From contig NC_071355.1 of assembly GCF_943734655.1 (NCBI RefSeq), positions 222,380,527 through 222,444,526 of the forward strand: 64,000 bases of DNA. The letters run 5' to 3'. The translations under genes and the position numbers were made by a program. The notes under the pieces are model-generated. The model saw nothing but the letters and a program-made list of their open reading frames with translations. It had not been told where the DNA came from and made no database searches. The stretch comes from Sabethes cyaneus. Its lineage: Eukaryota; Arthropoda; Insecta; Diptera; Culicidae. Positions 33,841 to 44,555 of the stretch are shown here, in pieces; the first letter of the stretch is position 1; each line of letters opens with the position of its first letter.

Positions 33841-33872
33841 GTCGCTCACTTACCCACCCACGGTAAAGATAT

Positions 33873-34078
33873 CTCAGTTGGCCTCGAGGTAAGATGCTGA
33901 CCTAATAAGTCAGTCGCCGTATGTTCGAATCTCGGCTGAGAGAGCCTGATAGATTCAAAAGGATCATAGCTACTGGCCCTGCGACTGTCCTGCACTCTGA
34001 CAGCTGGTTGCAAAGTCTGTCGTATCACAAAAACAGAAGGTTAGAAGGAACGGAATGTAGCACCTAGGCTTTGCCTAA
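33873..34078 (+). repeat. Feilai-like SINE with 10-bp target duplication
   Basis: It starts CTCAGTTGGCCTCGAGG, carries box B (ATGTTCGAATCTCGGCTGA) and ends near CACCTAGGCTTTGCCTAA. The flanks are GTAAAGATAT (33863-33872) and GTAAAAATAT (34079-34088). The surrounding sequence equals that of the SINE at 26621, so both derive from one insertion that was later duplicated. Confidence 0.75.
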
Positions 34079-34109
34079 GTAAAAATATTTCTATAACGTC
34101 GTAAACTTG

Positions 34110-34214
34110 TATGATTCGGTATAATCATTGTTGGTGAAGTATATAGTTCGGTTCGCCCATAAATGAATTAAATGGTTCGATACGACCATTGACAAGTAAA
34201 ATGATTCGGATTGA
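34110..34214. repeat. TTCGGTACGACCATTG-type minisatellite, second array
   Basis: Same unit type as 26880-27140 (GATTCGGTATAATCATTGTT is shared). It is interrupted at about 34215 by the DD37E element and resumes at about 34887-34940. Confidence 0.6.
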
Positions 34215-34646
34215 TCATTGTTCAATGAAGCATAAATGGAATACTTCGGTAGTGTCTGCCTCATAACGGTCCAATGTTTTTCGATGGAGCTTAGTTCCGG
34301 TGCGTTGGGGGAGGTTCATGTCCTTGGATAGGAAAGTAACCCCTTTTTCTTCGTAGCACTCCAGGACGTCCTTTGAATAGTGGCACGAAGCTAGACCCGC
34401 CCAGAAGATCGTAGGGCCCTCGTGTTGTTTCAGCAGAGAAAGCAAACGCTTCTGTAGACACTCCTTGAGGTAGACCTGCCCGTTTACAGTTCCAATAGTC
34501 ACGAACGGCGCACTCCGTTTGCCACATGAGCAGATCGTTTGCCAAATCATGTATTGTTTGGTAAACTTTGAAAGTTTCTGCTTCCTTACTTCCTCTGGAA
34601 TATCAAAATTGTGCTGAGCGGTATTCTCAGAGTTTCGTAGTAACAT
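34215..34646 (-). pseudogene. DD37E transposase remnant
   Basis: The minus strand reads KQYMIWQTICSCGKRSAPF, VNGQVYLKECLQKRLL and FWAGLASCHYSKDVLECYE, typical of the mosquito Tc1-like DD37E transposase family. The family motif FWPDLASCHY supplies a catalytic aspartate, which here is glycine. After MNLP the frame shifts; in a neighbouring frame PNAPEL-S-IEKHW continues, the block with the catalytic glutamate. The enzyme would catalyse cut-and-paste transposition at TA sites but is dead in this copy. Confidence 0.7.
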
Positions 34647-34886
34647 TTAATCACACGGCTCACCGTTGACTGCACGATTCAGAGTGGTTTTCCGATGAGA
34701 ACGTTGACGACGTTGACTTTCGAGTGACGCCATTTTTTCCAATATTCGAAAAACTGACAGCGATAAAAATACAGTGTAAACAATACACTCTAAACTACTT
34801 CTACCCAAACTCTCGTGAGAAAATACCCAATAGGTAATTTTCTACAGCGTTTCTTCCGTGATGCAATTTGATGTAGGACATCCCTT
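34216..34886 (-). mobile_element. DD37E-type Tc1/mariner element remnant
   Basis: Inserted in the minisatellite array. The minus strand holds a transposase remnant (34646-34215) and the element's 5' end (34886-34640), which matches 10421-10745. The element has lost its 3' end. Confidence 0.65.
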
Positions 34887-35046
34887 ATGGTTTGGTACGA
34901 CCAATGATGGATGAAATGGTTCGGTACGACCATTGTACAGTGGCGAGAGTCGACCGAAAAACGTAAATTTTTGTCGCCGCTGTTTTTAAGGAGTAAAAAG
35001 TGACTTTTCTAATGTAAAAAACTAGGAATAAAAAACTAGGAAAAAG

Positions 35047-35467
35047 AAGGCATGCCTTTTATGCAGGTTGAAAAAGTTAGAAGAATGAACGAAGGTCTAG
35101 TTTTTCACTAAAATGTTGTGTAAGGGAATATTTTGCTTTGTTTTACACTAAAATTTATACTGAAATTTGAGAATGTAGTGATAGAAAAAGTAGCAACTGG
35201 TTAGAGTTCCGATTTGAATTAGAATTGATGTGTTTTTCCTAGTTGAAAAATTTTAGATCCATTTTTTTTATTGGACGCTTAGGGTGCCCTTTTCTGAGTT
35301 AGGGTGGCTACAAAAATCATCATGTTTGCCATTCTTACATTCTCAGATTTCAGTACAATTTGTAAGATAATACAAGGTAAAACATTTTCTTACATGACAT
35401 TTTAGTGAAAAACTTGATCATCGTTCGATCTTCTAATATTTTCAACCTGCACAAAAAGCGTGCCATC
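35047..35467. mobile_element. Foldback MITE, about 420 bp, arms of about 125 bp
   Basis: The left arm (35047-35175) and right arm (35336-35467) are imperfect reverse complements. Shared blocks include TGCAGGTTGAAAA, TTTTTCACTAAAATGT and ACTGAAATYTGAGAATGTA. The loop is about 160 bp. It is non-coding. No sure target duplication was seen. Confidence 0.65.
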
Positions 35468-35562
35468 ATGAAAATCTGTGGTCAAAGTATCGAATGTGGA
35501 TCTGGCCTGTAGTACAAAAGCCTTGAGCAAAATGAGACAAATCAGACTTCTAGATTAGTTTC

Positions 35563-35625
35563 GAAGTTCGAAAACAGACACTGAGGAAGCCTGCAAGTCG
35601 TAGGTGAAATACGTATCTGTCAATA
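35563..35625 (+). repeat. Dispersed repeat end (GAAATACGTATCTG motif)
   Basis: AAGCCTGCAAGTCGTAGGTG followed by AAATACGTATCTGTC. A second copy in reverse orientation lies at about 58339-58395. The motif is found at the ends of dispersed repeats in insects, but the family was not identified. Confidence 0.45.
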
Positions 35626-35783
35626 ATAAATATACATAGTAGAATTAAATTAGACCAGTTTTCTTCTTATTTGATTCCAGATAGAGAGTGTCTGTACATG
35701 ATTCTTTCAAAACTATCATAAAATAGGGGTAAATGGGTCAACATGTGCTACTTCTCGTTATTTCTGCGCGTTAAGACCAACTA

Positions 35784-35830
35784 CTAATAATAATAATAAA
35801 AATAATGTTAATAATAATAATAGTAAAACA
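35784..35830. repeat. AAT microsatellite
   Basis: Interrupted run of TAA/AAT triplets over about 45 bp. Confidence 0.8.
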
Positions 35831-35964
35831 AAAACTTAAATACAATTACTCCACATACGAAGAAACACATAACTATTGTATTTGGGAGAGTCTTCTAAAA
35901 GTGTCGATGGAGATGTCGAAGTCAAATAACTCGTAGACTGTGTTGAACTGGGCTGCCATGTACC

Positions 35965-36110
35965 TTGTATATATGAATTAAATGGTTCGGTACGACCTTT
36001 GAATAAGTAAATTGATTCGGTACGACCGTTGTTTAATGAAGTTTGTGGTTCGGTACGACCATAGCTGCATGAAATGGTTCGGTACGACCATTGGTGAATA
36101 AAATGATTCT
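35965..36110. repeat. TTCGGTACGACCATTG-type minisatellite, third array
   Basis: Four units of GAWTSGGTACGACC-like text, the best preserved being GAAATGGTTCGGTACGACCA. Related to 26880-27140 and 34110-34214. Confidence 0.65.
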
Positions 36111-39100
36111 GAATGGCGTTTGACCCACAATCTCATGGTTAGTACCCAAGGGTTTTTACAATTAAACTACCGCCACATACTCACTCTTATCACACACTAT
36201 CAATAAAATCTCTTGGGTCTCTCGACACTTCTGGTCGTCATCTATTTTTCAATTACTCCGATCGTCACGATTTTTCAATCGAACTTATATCGTAATACCA
36301 ATGTTATAATTGGCCATCATTCCCCCAAAACCATTCAATAAAAAAGAAAACCTTCGTAGAAAAGTGTATAGTTTATATTTTAAAACAATTCTGCAAAAAT
36401 GTCAAATTTAACTTCGGTGTAGATAAGTGTTGCAAACCCTTTTTTTTATTTCCGCGCTTGAATCCACTAAATTCAATGGTTTTCATAATTTGAATACGTC
36501 AAAATTTTTGCTAATTACTGTAAGCTCGTTGCTGAAAAATTACATTACCACTTCAGTGTATAAACCCTTCAGGGGAGGAGAGCGCTAAGCGATGCAAATG
36601 TCAACAGAAATTAAGCGCCTAAATTGGTCTCGTTTTTTGTCCGACAACTTGACACGTTCCCGTCCCGAGTCAGGTGCAGCTTTAATCGTCCAAATCTCGT
36701 CACACCACGCCACCGTCGTGCCTACTAGGTTCGGGGCGTTTCTCGTTCCATTTTTATTTTTCGTTGCTTCGTTGCCTACGACGAAGCCTATGATGACAGG
36801 AAATGAGGCACGGTTTTCCCGAAATGTGTGGTATGTCACCGCTGTTTGGCACCTGTGTGTGTGCCACTCACTCATGGGACCACGATGGGATGAGATGTAT
36901 TATGACATGATTCAGATGGCGTGCAATTTAATGAGGAAAAATATCATTTGACATTTGTTGCTTCGGGCGTCAGGCTCTGTGAGCTCGGGCCTGAACTGCA
37001 AATGAGGTGAGTATGTACACTTTAATTTATTACCATAAAAACTTAATTGCTCGACGGTAAATCGCATTTGCTGCTGCTGAGCTTCTTATCACCGTTGGTG
37101 TTGCGTTTACCACGCCAACGGTAAGCCTTTAATCTCCGATATAAATTTTATATTAAATCTAGCAGTAGCATTAAGCTAATTCAGCTTAAAGTTTAAATTT
37201 GCTCTCCTAGAAAATTGTATTTTTAATAACAGTTCTGGAAATTATCATTTAATCAGAAACCACGCTTACCGTGCACACTTTCTAATTGCCAATTAGCGTA
37301 ATTTATTTTTATAAAATTCATTTACCGTGCTGCCAATCACTCATTTAACATAAATGATGTCAAAAAAATATTCTGAGCCAACTTGGATCTGAATCGCTTT
37401 CGTCAGCAAACAACCTCAGGTTGAATCTGGCAATAGCATGTGACATTATTTAGTGGTGTTGAAGCAAGGAAAACGAACCAATGCCGGAAGGACGAAATTC
37501 CCCTTCGGTTGAAGCAACTGTCGGTTACACTTTAGGTTTTGGAATCGAGTTTGAGATTAATGTCGGTGTCAAATTAACAACCGGCCCCGGTTTGATCAGG
37601 TGTCGAAAGTGACATAATAACTGTGTCGGTGAGGATTAGAATCTCGCCTGCCGATCCCGTCCGCCGTGTGGGAAGCATTCAGCCGCTAGAACGTCGTCAG
37701 CGTGACAAACACTTTGGTAAAGGATTCTGGACCCATGTCAAAGTCGGCTCGAAAGGTATTGGTACTCTGAAGTGGACCGCTTGTGAGTGGTTGATCGTTT
37801 GCATATAAATCGTGCTCGTACATTTTTTTTGTCTTAAAAGCAATAAGTCAAGAGGCACCGTTTAGTTGTATTGTTATGAAAATATATCTTGTAATAGCTT
37901 CTTACAGGAACTACACTTAGTATTAATCTGCATAATTTGCAAAAAGTCTAATATTTGAAAGTATGAACTAAACTTTTCTATTTAATTCTCTTGTTTCAGG
38001 TAACTTATTACGGACGTGGCAATTCGGCTTTAAATATTCATAAAATTTCAATGCAGTAAGTGATACTTTAACGCTTCGCAGAATTAAACTTAAACCAGTT
38101 AAACCATACAGCAAGGTAACTGACGCCAAGGATCAAAGCCGATCCGCGGTAATACTGCGATGTCACTCTAATAAATTTATGCAAATTTTTCGAAGTCTAT
38201 TAGCAAACAACCCTTTTTGCTGTTACTATTCGCTTATCTACTGAACATAGAAGTTATTACCACCCTGAATTTCACGAAAATTGACACCTATCACCCGTAA
38301 ACAACAGGTGTGCTCGATGCTGATACACTGTAAATTCAATCAATTAGTTTTAAGCAAATAGTACAACCGAATCGGTTCATTAGTTAAGCCACACACTCAC
38401 ACACCTGTACGACACCTGTAGAGCTAACGTGTTTCAATTAGTTTATCACATTGATGGAAGCGAAACACTGGCTTTGCGTTATCATCCGAACAGATCATGA
38501 TGAATGAAATAATAAACGACCCGTGTCGTGTTGGCATTATGCCGATAATTATACATGTACACTACCCTGTACAAGGTACATATCTCCATTTCGTCGGTAA
38601 TTAGAATCAGCGTCCACCGGAATTGATTACCTATCGGTTGATCTCATTATTCACCCTCTGAACATTGCTGGTTCCGATTAGGCATTATCACCCTCTAGCT
38701 GTACCATAAAACGGCTCAAGGTAGAAGGCGAAATCGGATGTCAGAAAATCAATTTTCGTCGCGACGACGACGACGACGACGATGGCACTGGCGACCGACT
38801 CTGACGGCCACTTAAACTCGACTCCGCAAATCCGTCGATTTTGATTTATTGCTGCGATTTTTTGGCCGCCATATTTCAATGAAAATATGAACGAACGAAG
38901 CGCTCTCCTGCCGCCCGACGCGGCGTCAAGCAGACATTTCTCATAAGGAATTTATGAGCTTGCCCTGCGAAGGAAACAAAAACGGAAGGAACTCTCTTGG
39001 ATCGGTTATAGACGACGAAACGGGAGATTTTGTTTTCGAGCCAGTGACATGGCCACATGGCACTGCACAAAAAACATTCGATTTGCTGTATAATCGGATT

Positions 39101-40744
39101 TTGATTGCATGCTCTGGCAATGTATTGGAAACTTTCGGTTGGTTGGGTTGTATGCAGATTAAATTAAATTATTCGACAGAATATCGATCGGGAAAAACTT
39201 TTCGTTTCCCTTAAAATCTTCGGAGAAACATACCGTTAGCAATTTAATATTTTAGAACATACACGTTCATGTTGCCATTGCATAGGAAGTTAAAACAATG
39301 TGAAACATTGTTTTCCGAAGGTAAACGACGGGTTCCAGATTGAAAACCCCATCACACAGTCGGTTAAGCTTCATTAGCTTTTGAACTGCCAGCCGCCACA
39401 TATGTAGAGCTATGCGCTCGTCATTCGAACATCAAATTACGATGGAAGTGGGTGACAACCGCAAATATAACAAAAGCTTGGTTTGGCATTTTGACTCGTT
39501 GATTATTATATATGTAGGCTTGTTGATATTGAAGAGCAGACTGCATGACTGCTTCCCGGCTGCCGGTGCGTAAACGAAAATCATTGATTGCACTCAGCAA
39601 ATGTTGAACGAGCTTCCAACGGAAACTAATTACGGTTCTCGCTAGAAGCCCAACACCTAGCACGGTCCCTTTGGGTAGAGAGGGCTTGTTGGGATTGGGC
39701 AACGAACGGGCGGTTCGGTTCGGTTGTGTCGCCGCAATGGTTAAAATCGGTTGCGCCGGGTGACGCTGACGACACATATTGCCAGCGCCTAACAAGTCTC
39801 GGACGGGAAATGGAAGAAAAATAGTGACAAAATTAATGCACCAGAGGGCACGCGCTGGTGTTGAATCATTCACAGTCTGATGGTTTTGCGATTTTTGTCC
39901 ACCGGGCGACGACGGTTCTGCTGCCAGCTGTAGGCGGCTTAATTGACGTATGTCCCGTAAGACAAATATAGTTTGCTACGGTCTGTGCCATTTTCGCCTT
40001 CACGGATGAACATGAGAAGGCTGCTTTAGCTGGCAACGGTGTTACCCAGCCGGAAAGAAGAGTGGAAGCGAAGTAACATAAGCAGCCAAAACGGAGAACT
40101 TTAAACGATGTGCCAATACCCCCCGCACAGTATAATCGAGGTGAATATAATACTCTTGATCTGGCTCGAAGGTGTTGGAGTATCTGGCAGATCTATCCGA
40201 GCTGAAGGCAGTCACCGAACCGTGAGATGTGATTTGCGGTTGAAGGATTTAGTTTGCGATCTTTTTTGCTTATTTGACTGCATTGTTTTACGGGTCTTTC
40301 CTTTGCAAATGAAACTGCTTCCTATGGGTTGGAATCCTATTTTAAGTTACATAATTATCAATTCACCCACGGATAAAGGTTACGTAGCGTACGATGTAAA
40401 ATAGACATTTTGATACCAACATAACAACATTCTGACCAGTGTTCTCATCGGAGATGCCAGTATTCAAGAATTTTCAAAATAATGACTCTTTGACGTGTCT
40501 CCTAATACACTGAAAAGTCCTTCTTTTTTCCTGCAAACTTGCTGAGTAGCCAATCTTACTCGGTGCCCCTTTCTCTCTCGTCCACTTGTATGTCTGTAAT
40601 TGTTCCAGAAATTGTAAAATGTAAAACAAACAAAGCCCATTTGCTGCTTTGGATCTCCCCCTCTCCCTTGTTAGGAGCCACGCACCGCCCCTCTTGTCGA
40701 CCTCCGGAGCGCCCCAAGCCATCTGAAGCTATGGCTTAGCTACT
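36111..40744. other. Unassigned non-coding stretch
   Basis: No gene is supported. ORFs of up to 150 codons at 39421-39873 and 119 codons at 36592-36951 have no recognisable domains and overlap ORFs on the other strand. A (GAC)n microsatellite lies at about 38762-38783. It is probably host intergenic or intronic DNA. Confidence 0.35.
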
Positions 40745-41200
40745 TTTATCACGTCCACGACGTAACCTCTCAGCCATCAACTACTTTTACCATGGGTTTC
40801 GAGATTCGAGCGGTTTTGTAGGCTCTAATGACTGGGTACGCCAAGTTATCGTTGGAAGATAATTGCTAACCTAGTGGATGCCAAAATGACGTTACCGAGA
40901 CCTTTGCAAGGTGCCAACCATCCTTCAAAGTGTTCAAACCTGTGTTGATAGCCATAGCAAGAAGTGGTTTGGATTAAAAAACTCCTGCTCCGACCATTCT
41001 AGTGAAATATAGCAAAGCAGTCTAGAGTTAATGAGTTCCGCTTCCAGGATTTCAGCTGCACAATAAAATGGGAGATTAATCCCAATGCATTGAATTGCGA
41101 CATTATGGTTTTTAGGACCTGCTGTTTTGTCGATAGGGTTGAACCTTCAATCTGTACTTTGACGTCTTCGTTCAATATGCCTGAGTTCTCTACCGGCGCA
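40745..41200 (-). pseudogene. BEL/Pao-type pol remnant, part 1
   Basis: The minus strand reads VLGIIWTPYAG at the junction with part 2, followed by TLSTKQQVLKTIMSQFNALG and LISHFIVQLKSWKR. This corresponds to the region after the RT of BEL/Pao elements (LGI.W......TKR.VL..M..FDPLG...). Several stops and frameshifts are present. The remnant continues at 42386 beyond the inserted DNA transposon. No LTRs were found. Confidence 0.6.
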
Positions 41201-42385
41201 CAGTGGGACCATCCTGGAAAAAGGCGGTCAAAAGCCTTTTCTCGCTTTTCCTGACGTTTTCGACCTAAGGGGTCTTAGGAGAAGTTTCCACGTCCACGTC
41301 TGTTTCGCTATCTGTTGCAGAATTATTTTCGTTCTGGTACCTTTGTAAAAGTTTGTATGCTGCTGTTGTCCTTCTTAAAGTTAAAATCAACGGATCCTAC
41401 GTCATTAACAATCTTCTAAATTATATGCCACAATCGGTTCATAGAATTTTAATTCACGGTGCAGAAATATTAGATGCAGCTGTTCTACCAGTGCGCCGTC
41501 TTTCGGAAGAACCGAAAGAGTGCCGTAACAAAGACATAAAACGTTTTAGAGAAAATGCGTAAGGTATGTTAACAGTGATGAATCATGATTGTATGTAATT
41601 ATTTAAGTAATCTGATTTCTGAACAGAATATCGACAAACGAAGATGTTTCAGAAGCTTGTTAATGACGTCGCAACCATTGATTATAACTTTAAGAAGACC
41701 AACAGTAAAAACATCAATGCGGTTGTTACCAGTAGCATACAAACTTTTACAAAAGTACCAGAACGAAAATAATTCTGCAACAGATAGCGAAACAGACGTG
41801 GACGAGGTCCTGTGAAATTATTATGAACACATACGAATAATAAAGCCCTGATAACTTACTAAAACCAGGATATATGTATGTAATTCATAATTGAAATAAC
41901 CAAGCGGTTCAAGCGATGCTATCCAGCAGGTGCCTATTTACGGAAAAAAATACTTGTAAAAACGGTAAAATTTATGCTTCAAATCAATTTTTAAAGCAAA
42001 TAAAGCAACAGATGATATTTACACCTTCTAGAAAGTTACGTATTTTGATAGTATCCAAAAGTTTGTAGAACATGTCGAACCTGTTAGATGAGGTTTGGTG
42101 TACAAAAAGTTAAAAAAACTGATTTTAAGGGAGTCACGACAGAAAGTCAATTATATCTCGTAAACCATATGATGCAGATACTTAGTATCTTCGGCAAAGT
42201 TTAATGAAACTCAAAGTTCTACAACTTTGCCGAACACATAACCATGCTATCTAGTTCCTATAAAAAATTAATTTTTTGAAATTTGTTATCCCCTTAACAT
42301 CTAATTATATGAAAACGTCATTAGATGCAAAATACTTTTTTATGAAACTTCTTATAAAACACCTTTTTCCAGAATGGTCCCACTG
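41201..42385. mobile_element. DNA transposon, 1185 bp, 24-bp inverted ends
   Basis: CAGTGGGACCATCCTGGAAA... at 41201-41224 matches the reverse complement of 42362-42385 with one difference. It is inserted into a BEL/Pao remnant. An additional inverted duplication of about 70 bp lies inside (about 41299-41367 and 41736-41806). The target duplication is unclear. The superfamily is not assigned. Confidence 0.7.
41353..41815 (+). pseudogene. Transposon-associated protein fragment (VHRILIHGAEIL family)
   Basis: The first block reads SVHRILIHGAEILDAAVLPV, RRLSEEPKECRNKDIKRFRE. The second, in another frame from about 41630, reads CFRSLLMTSQPLIITLRR, LLPVAYKLLQKYQNE and TDSETDVDEVL with stop at 41813-41815. 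I recall similar proteins (HGAEI...LPIGQLSEEAQEARNKD...) as repeated transposon-linked proteins in insects, but do not know their activity. The break at about 41562-41625 contains GTAAGGTATG and CTGAACAG, so a short intron is conceivable. A frameshift is just as likely. Confidence 0.5.
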
Positions 42386-42640
42386 TACGGCGTCCAAATT
42401 ATGCCTAACACTCGCTATGTTCTCAAGGAATTCTCCAAGTTCATTACGACCGACGACGATGCATTTAGTTCTTCTATCCCAGCTAGAACGTTAGTAGAGT
42501 TAGAGAAAATATTTCGGATCTTAACTCCCATCTATGAGTGAAAATATTTGATCTCATTGACAAGGTGAATCGCTTCTGCTTCCAACCTCACGCAATCCAG
42601 AAAATCATCCTCATTCTGGTTTTCTATAATTGCTTTAGCA
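42386..42640 (-). pseudogene. BEL/Pao-type pol remnant, part 2
   Basis: The minus strand reads NQNEDDFLDCVRLEAEAIHL, VNEIKYFHS, a stop, then KIRNIFSNSTNVLAGIEEL, and joins VLGIIW near 41200 across the insertion. The order fits a single minus-strand pol split by the transposon at 41201-42385. Confidence 0.5.
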
Positions 42641-42707
42641 TCCGTTGTATGTAACGATTATCAAAGTAGTAACATTGTATACATTCAATCCTCAATAGAT
42701 TTCAGAG

Positions 42708-42970
42708 TTAGTGATGTACGAAATTTTCAATTATTCGATTACCGATTAGTCGGTAATACCGATTAAAAATATTCTAATATTTCTTTGATTAATTCGATTA
42801 ATCGAACGATTATGAACGATTAACGAGCATTATTCGGGCATTATTCGTACTCATTGAACTATTCGATTAATTCAACTACTCGTGCTGGTAGTATTCGATT
42901 AAAAATTATTCGAATAAGCCATGTGTTATTCGATTAGTTGAATTATTCGAACGATTAACGGACATCACTA
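42708..42970. mobile_element. AT-rich palindromic MITE in histone block C
   Basis: The ends TAGTGATGT (left) and ACATCACTA (right) are inverted. The interior is packed with palindromic ATTCGATTAATCGAA-like text. The block-A homologue near 27315 lacks it, showing an insertion between GAGTT and CAGTTATTTC. CAGAGTTA / CACAGTTA may be an 8-bp target duplication with one change, which would fit hAT. Confidence 0.6.
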
Positions 42971-43239
42971 TTCACAGTTATTTCTATGAATTGATTGAAT
43001 CTATTTCGTTAGAGAATATCGACATTAGCGATCTAGTAGGGTTTTGGCACTAGTTCTTAAATCTGCTTCTATTTTATACCTATTATATTCCTATTCTTGC
43101 CATTTAAATTTAAATAAACAAGATATGTAGTGATTTTGATGAATATATATTAATAAAATTGTTGATGAAAATGATTTTATCAATATTCAAGAAAAATCTT
43201 CAGCTGTCCAGAATTAGACTTTTTCGAACAAAAGTTTGA

Positions 43240-44150
43240 ATTTCGCGAGGGTGATCGGTAAAAGTTAGTCGTAACGAGCCAACCAAGAAATCTCAGCAGC
43301 TACGCGTTCAAATAGTTGAAAAATTTAACTTTAACCTTGCTGCACGGGTGTTATTTTGGTATTAACTGAGCAAGAAAATATAACAAACTCTTCAATCGCT
43401 ATGTGTGGGCCCTTAAAATGACCGATGATTTGATTATCCTAACACCTACTTGCAATAAACTTGCATTAACGCACTCAGCGTAATTTTCTTTTTGGTAAAT
43501 TGCCATACCAATAACTCCAAACCAGGCACAATTTGTTGCAGCTAGCCAACCGGGAAGCTTCAGCAGCTATGGTACGCATTATATCATCGCCATGCATTAG
43601 TGACGCCATGAGTCAATGGATGGCCAGCTGGAAGTGACGTAGTATAATTCTGGTCTTTTTGTAGTCGCGAGCAGCATTTCCTGCCAATTCAAGCACTATC
43701 GCGGCTAAATTTCCATCACAGCAACCAGCTCCATCTCCAAAAGTTTCCTTTGCTCAACAGCCGATGAATACGACCGACCGGGAACTGCAGACCTGCACTA
43801 CTCGAGCGTGACTTTGCCTTGCCCTAGGGGTTTTCCTCCTTTGCCGCGTCCAGGCATGTCGATGAGATGTTTACAGTAACTCAGCTAGCGTTTAAATAAT
43901 GCTGTTCGCCGGCTTACCTCTTGTTATATATCAGAGCAAGCGACAAGAATCGGCTGTGCTATGTAGATAAAGGAATTGCATAATTTGAAAAATGAATGTC
44001 TGTCCTATTTTTCACGGTCCGTCATTCCATCACCTACGTTGAACAAACCGGAGAATTTCAATTTCAGTCTGAACAATGGTGCAAAGTTTCCAATGAGTCA
44101 TTCACCTTTTGTCTGCTAACAGAAATTACGCCACCATTACTGTAGCTCCC
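43240..44150. repeat. Histone-derived repeat block, second copy (of 27460-28300)
   Basis: The flanks of H2A copies A and C align over about 1 kb. Shared blocks include GAGCAAGCGACAAGAATCGG, AATAATGCTGTTCGC, AATAAACTTGCA and TAATTTTCTTTTTGGTAAAT. Similarity continues left to about 42640 (TATCAAAGTAGTAACATTGT versus 27275). This is the spacer of an ancestral histone gene unit. Confidence 0.65.
43619..43857 (-). pseudogene. H2A (pseudogene): Histone H2A pseudogene, copy C
   Basis: From an ATG at 43857 the minus strand reads MPGRGKGGKPLGQGK, then in other frames SAGLQFPVGRIHRLLSKGNF, AVMEI and VLELAGNAARDYKKTRIIL, RHFQLAI. It covers about residues 1-85 of H2A with frameshifts, a stop and loss of the GAGAPVYL segment. 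It is better preserved than copy A and lacks the copy A deletion. The C-terminus (LNKLLSGV onward) is missing. A decayed stem-loop-like text lies at about 43408-43423 (GGGCCCTTAAAATGACC, plus strand). Confidence 0.85.
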
Positions 44151-44154
44151 GGCA

Positions 44155-44555
44155 GAGTTCTACAAAAATGGCCAAGAACCGCTAGCAACGGCACTTCATT
44201 CGATAATTTCTAGGATTTGGGAGGAGGTGGAACTACCGGAGGAGTGGATGGAAGGTGTACCCTAGTAGCACAGTTGTTACAAACCGGTTGTGGCAACCGA
44301 TTTATGACTAATTTTAGTCATAAATGAGGTGCTGCAACTAAAAGTGCCAAATATGTGCTGCTTGAGTATTCTATCTGTCTACAAAAAGGGTGACCGGCTA
44401 GATTGCTGTAATTACCGCGGCATCACGTTGGTCAACGCCGCCTACAAGGTGCTCTCCCAGATTTTGTTGCGTCGTCTATCCCCAATAGCCAAGAATTCGT
44501 AAGGCAGTATCAAGCGGGCTTTATGAGGGCAAACGTGTTTATAGTATCCAAACAG
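44155..44555 (+). pseudogene. LINE-B RT fragment with MITE insertion
   Basis: The plus strand reads LPAEFYKNGQEPLATALHSI, RIWEEVELPEEWMEGV, then (after the 107-bp insertion) YKKGDRLDCCNYRGITLVNA and AYKVLSQILLRRLSPIA. It matches the RT start of the 55.9-kb copy. It stops at about 44540, before the catalytic box. Confidence 0.7.
44260..44366. mobile_element. 107-bp MITE with TA duplication in LINE-B
   Basis: TA flanks at 44258-44259 and 44367-44368. The ends are imperfect inverted repeats (CCCTAGTAGCACA versus CTCAAGCAGCACA, 10 of 13). The centre holds the hairpin TTTATGACTAATTTTAGTC. Its removal restores the LINE reading between EGV and YKKGD. Confidence 0.65.

Noticed and set aside
36592..36951. 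119-codon open frame
   Set aside because: Overlaps a 96-codon ORF on the opposite strand. Neither shows a domain.
39421..39873. 150-codon open frame on the minus strand
   Set aside because: No recognised domain or supporting signals. It is compatible with chance in a GC-richer patch.
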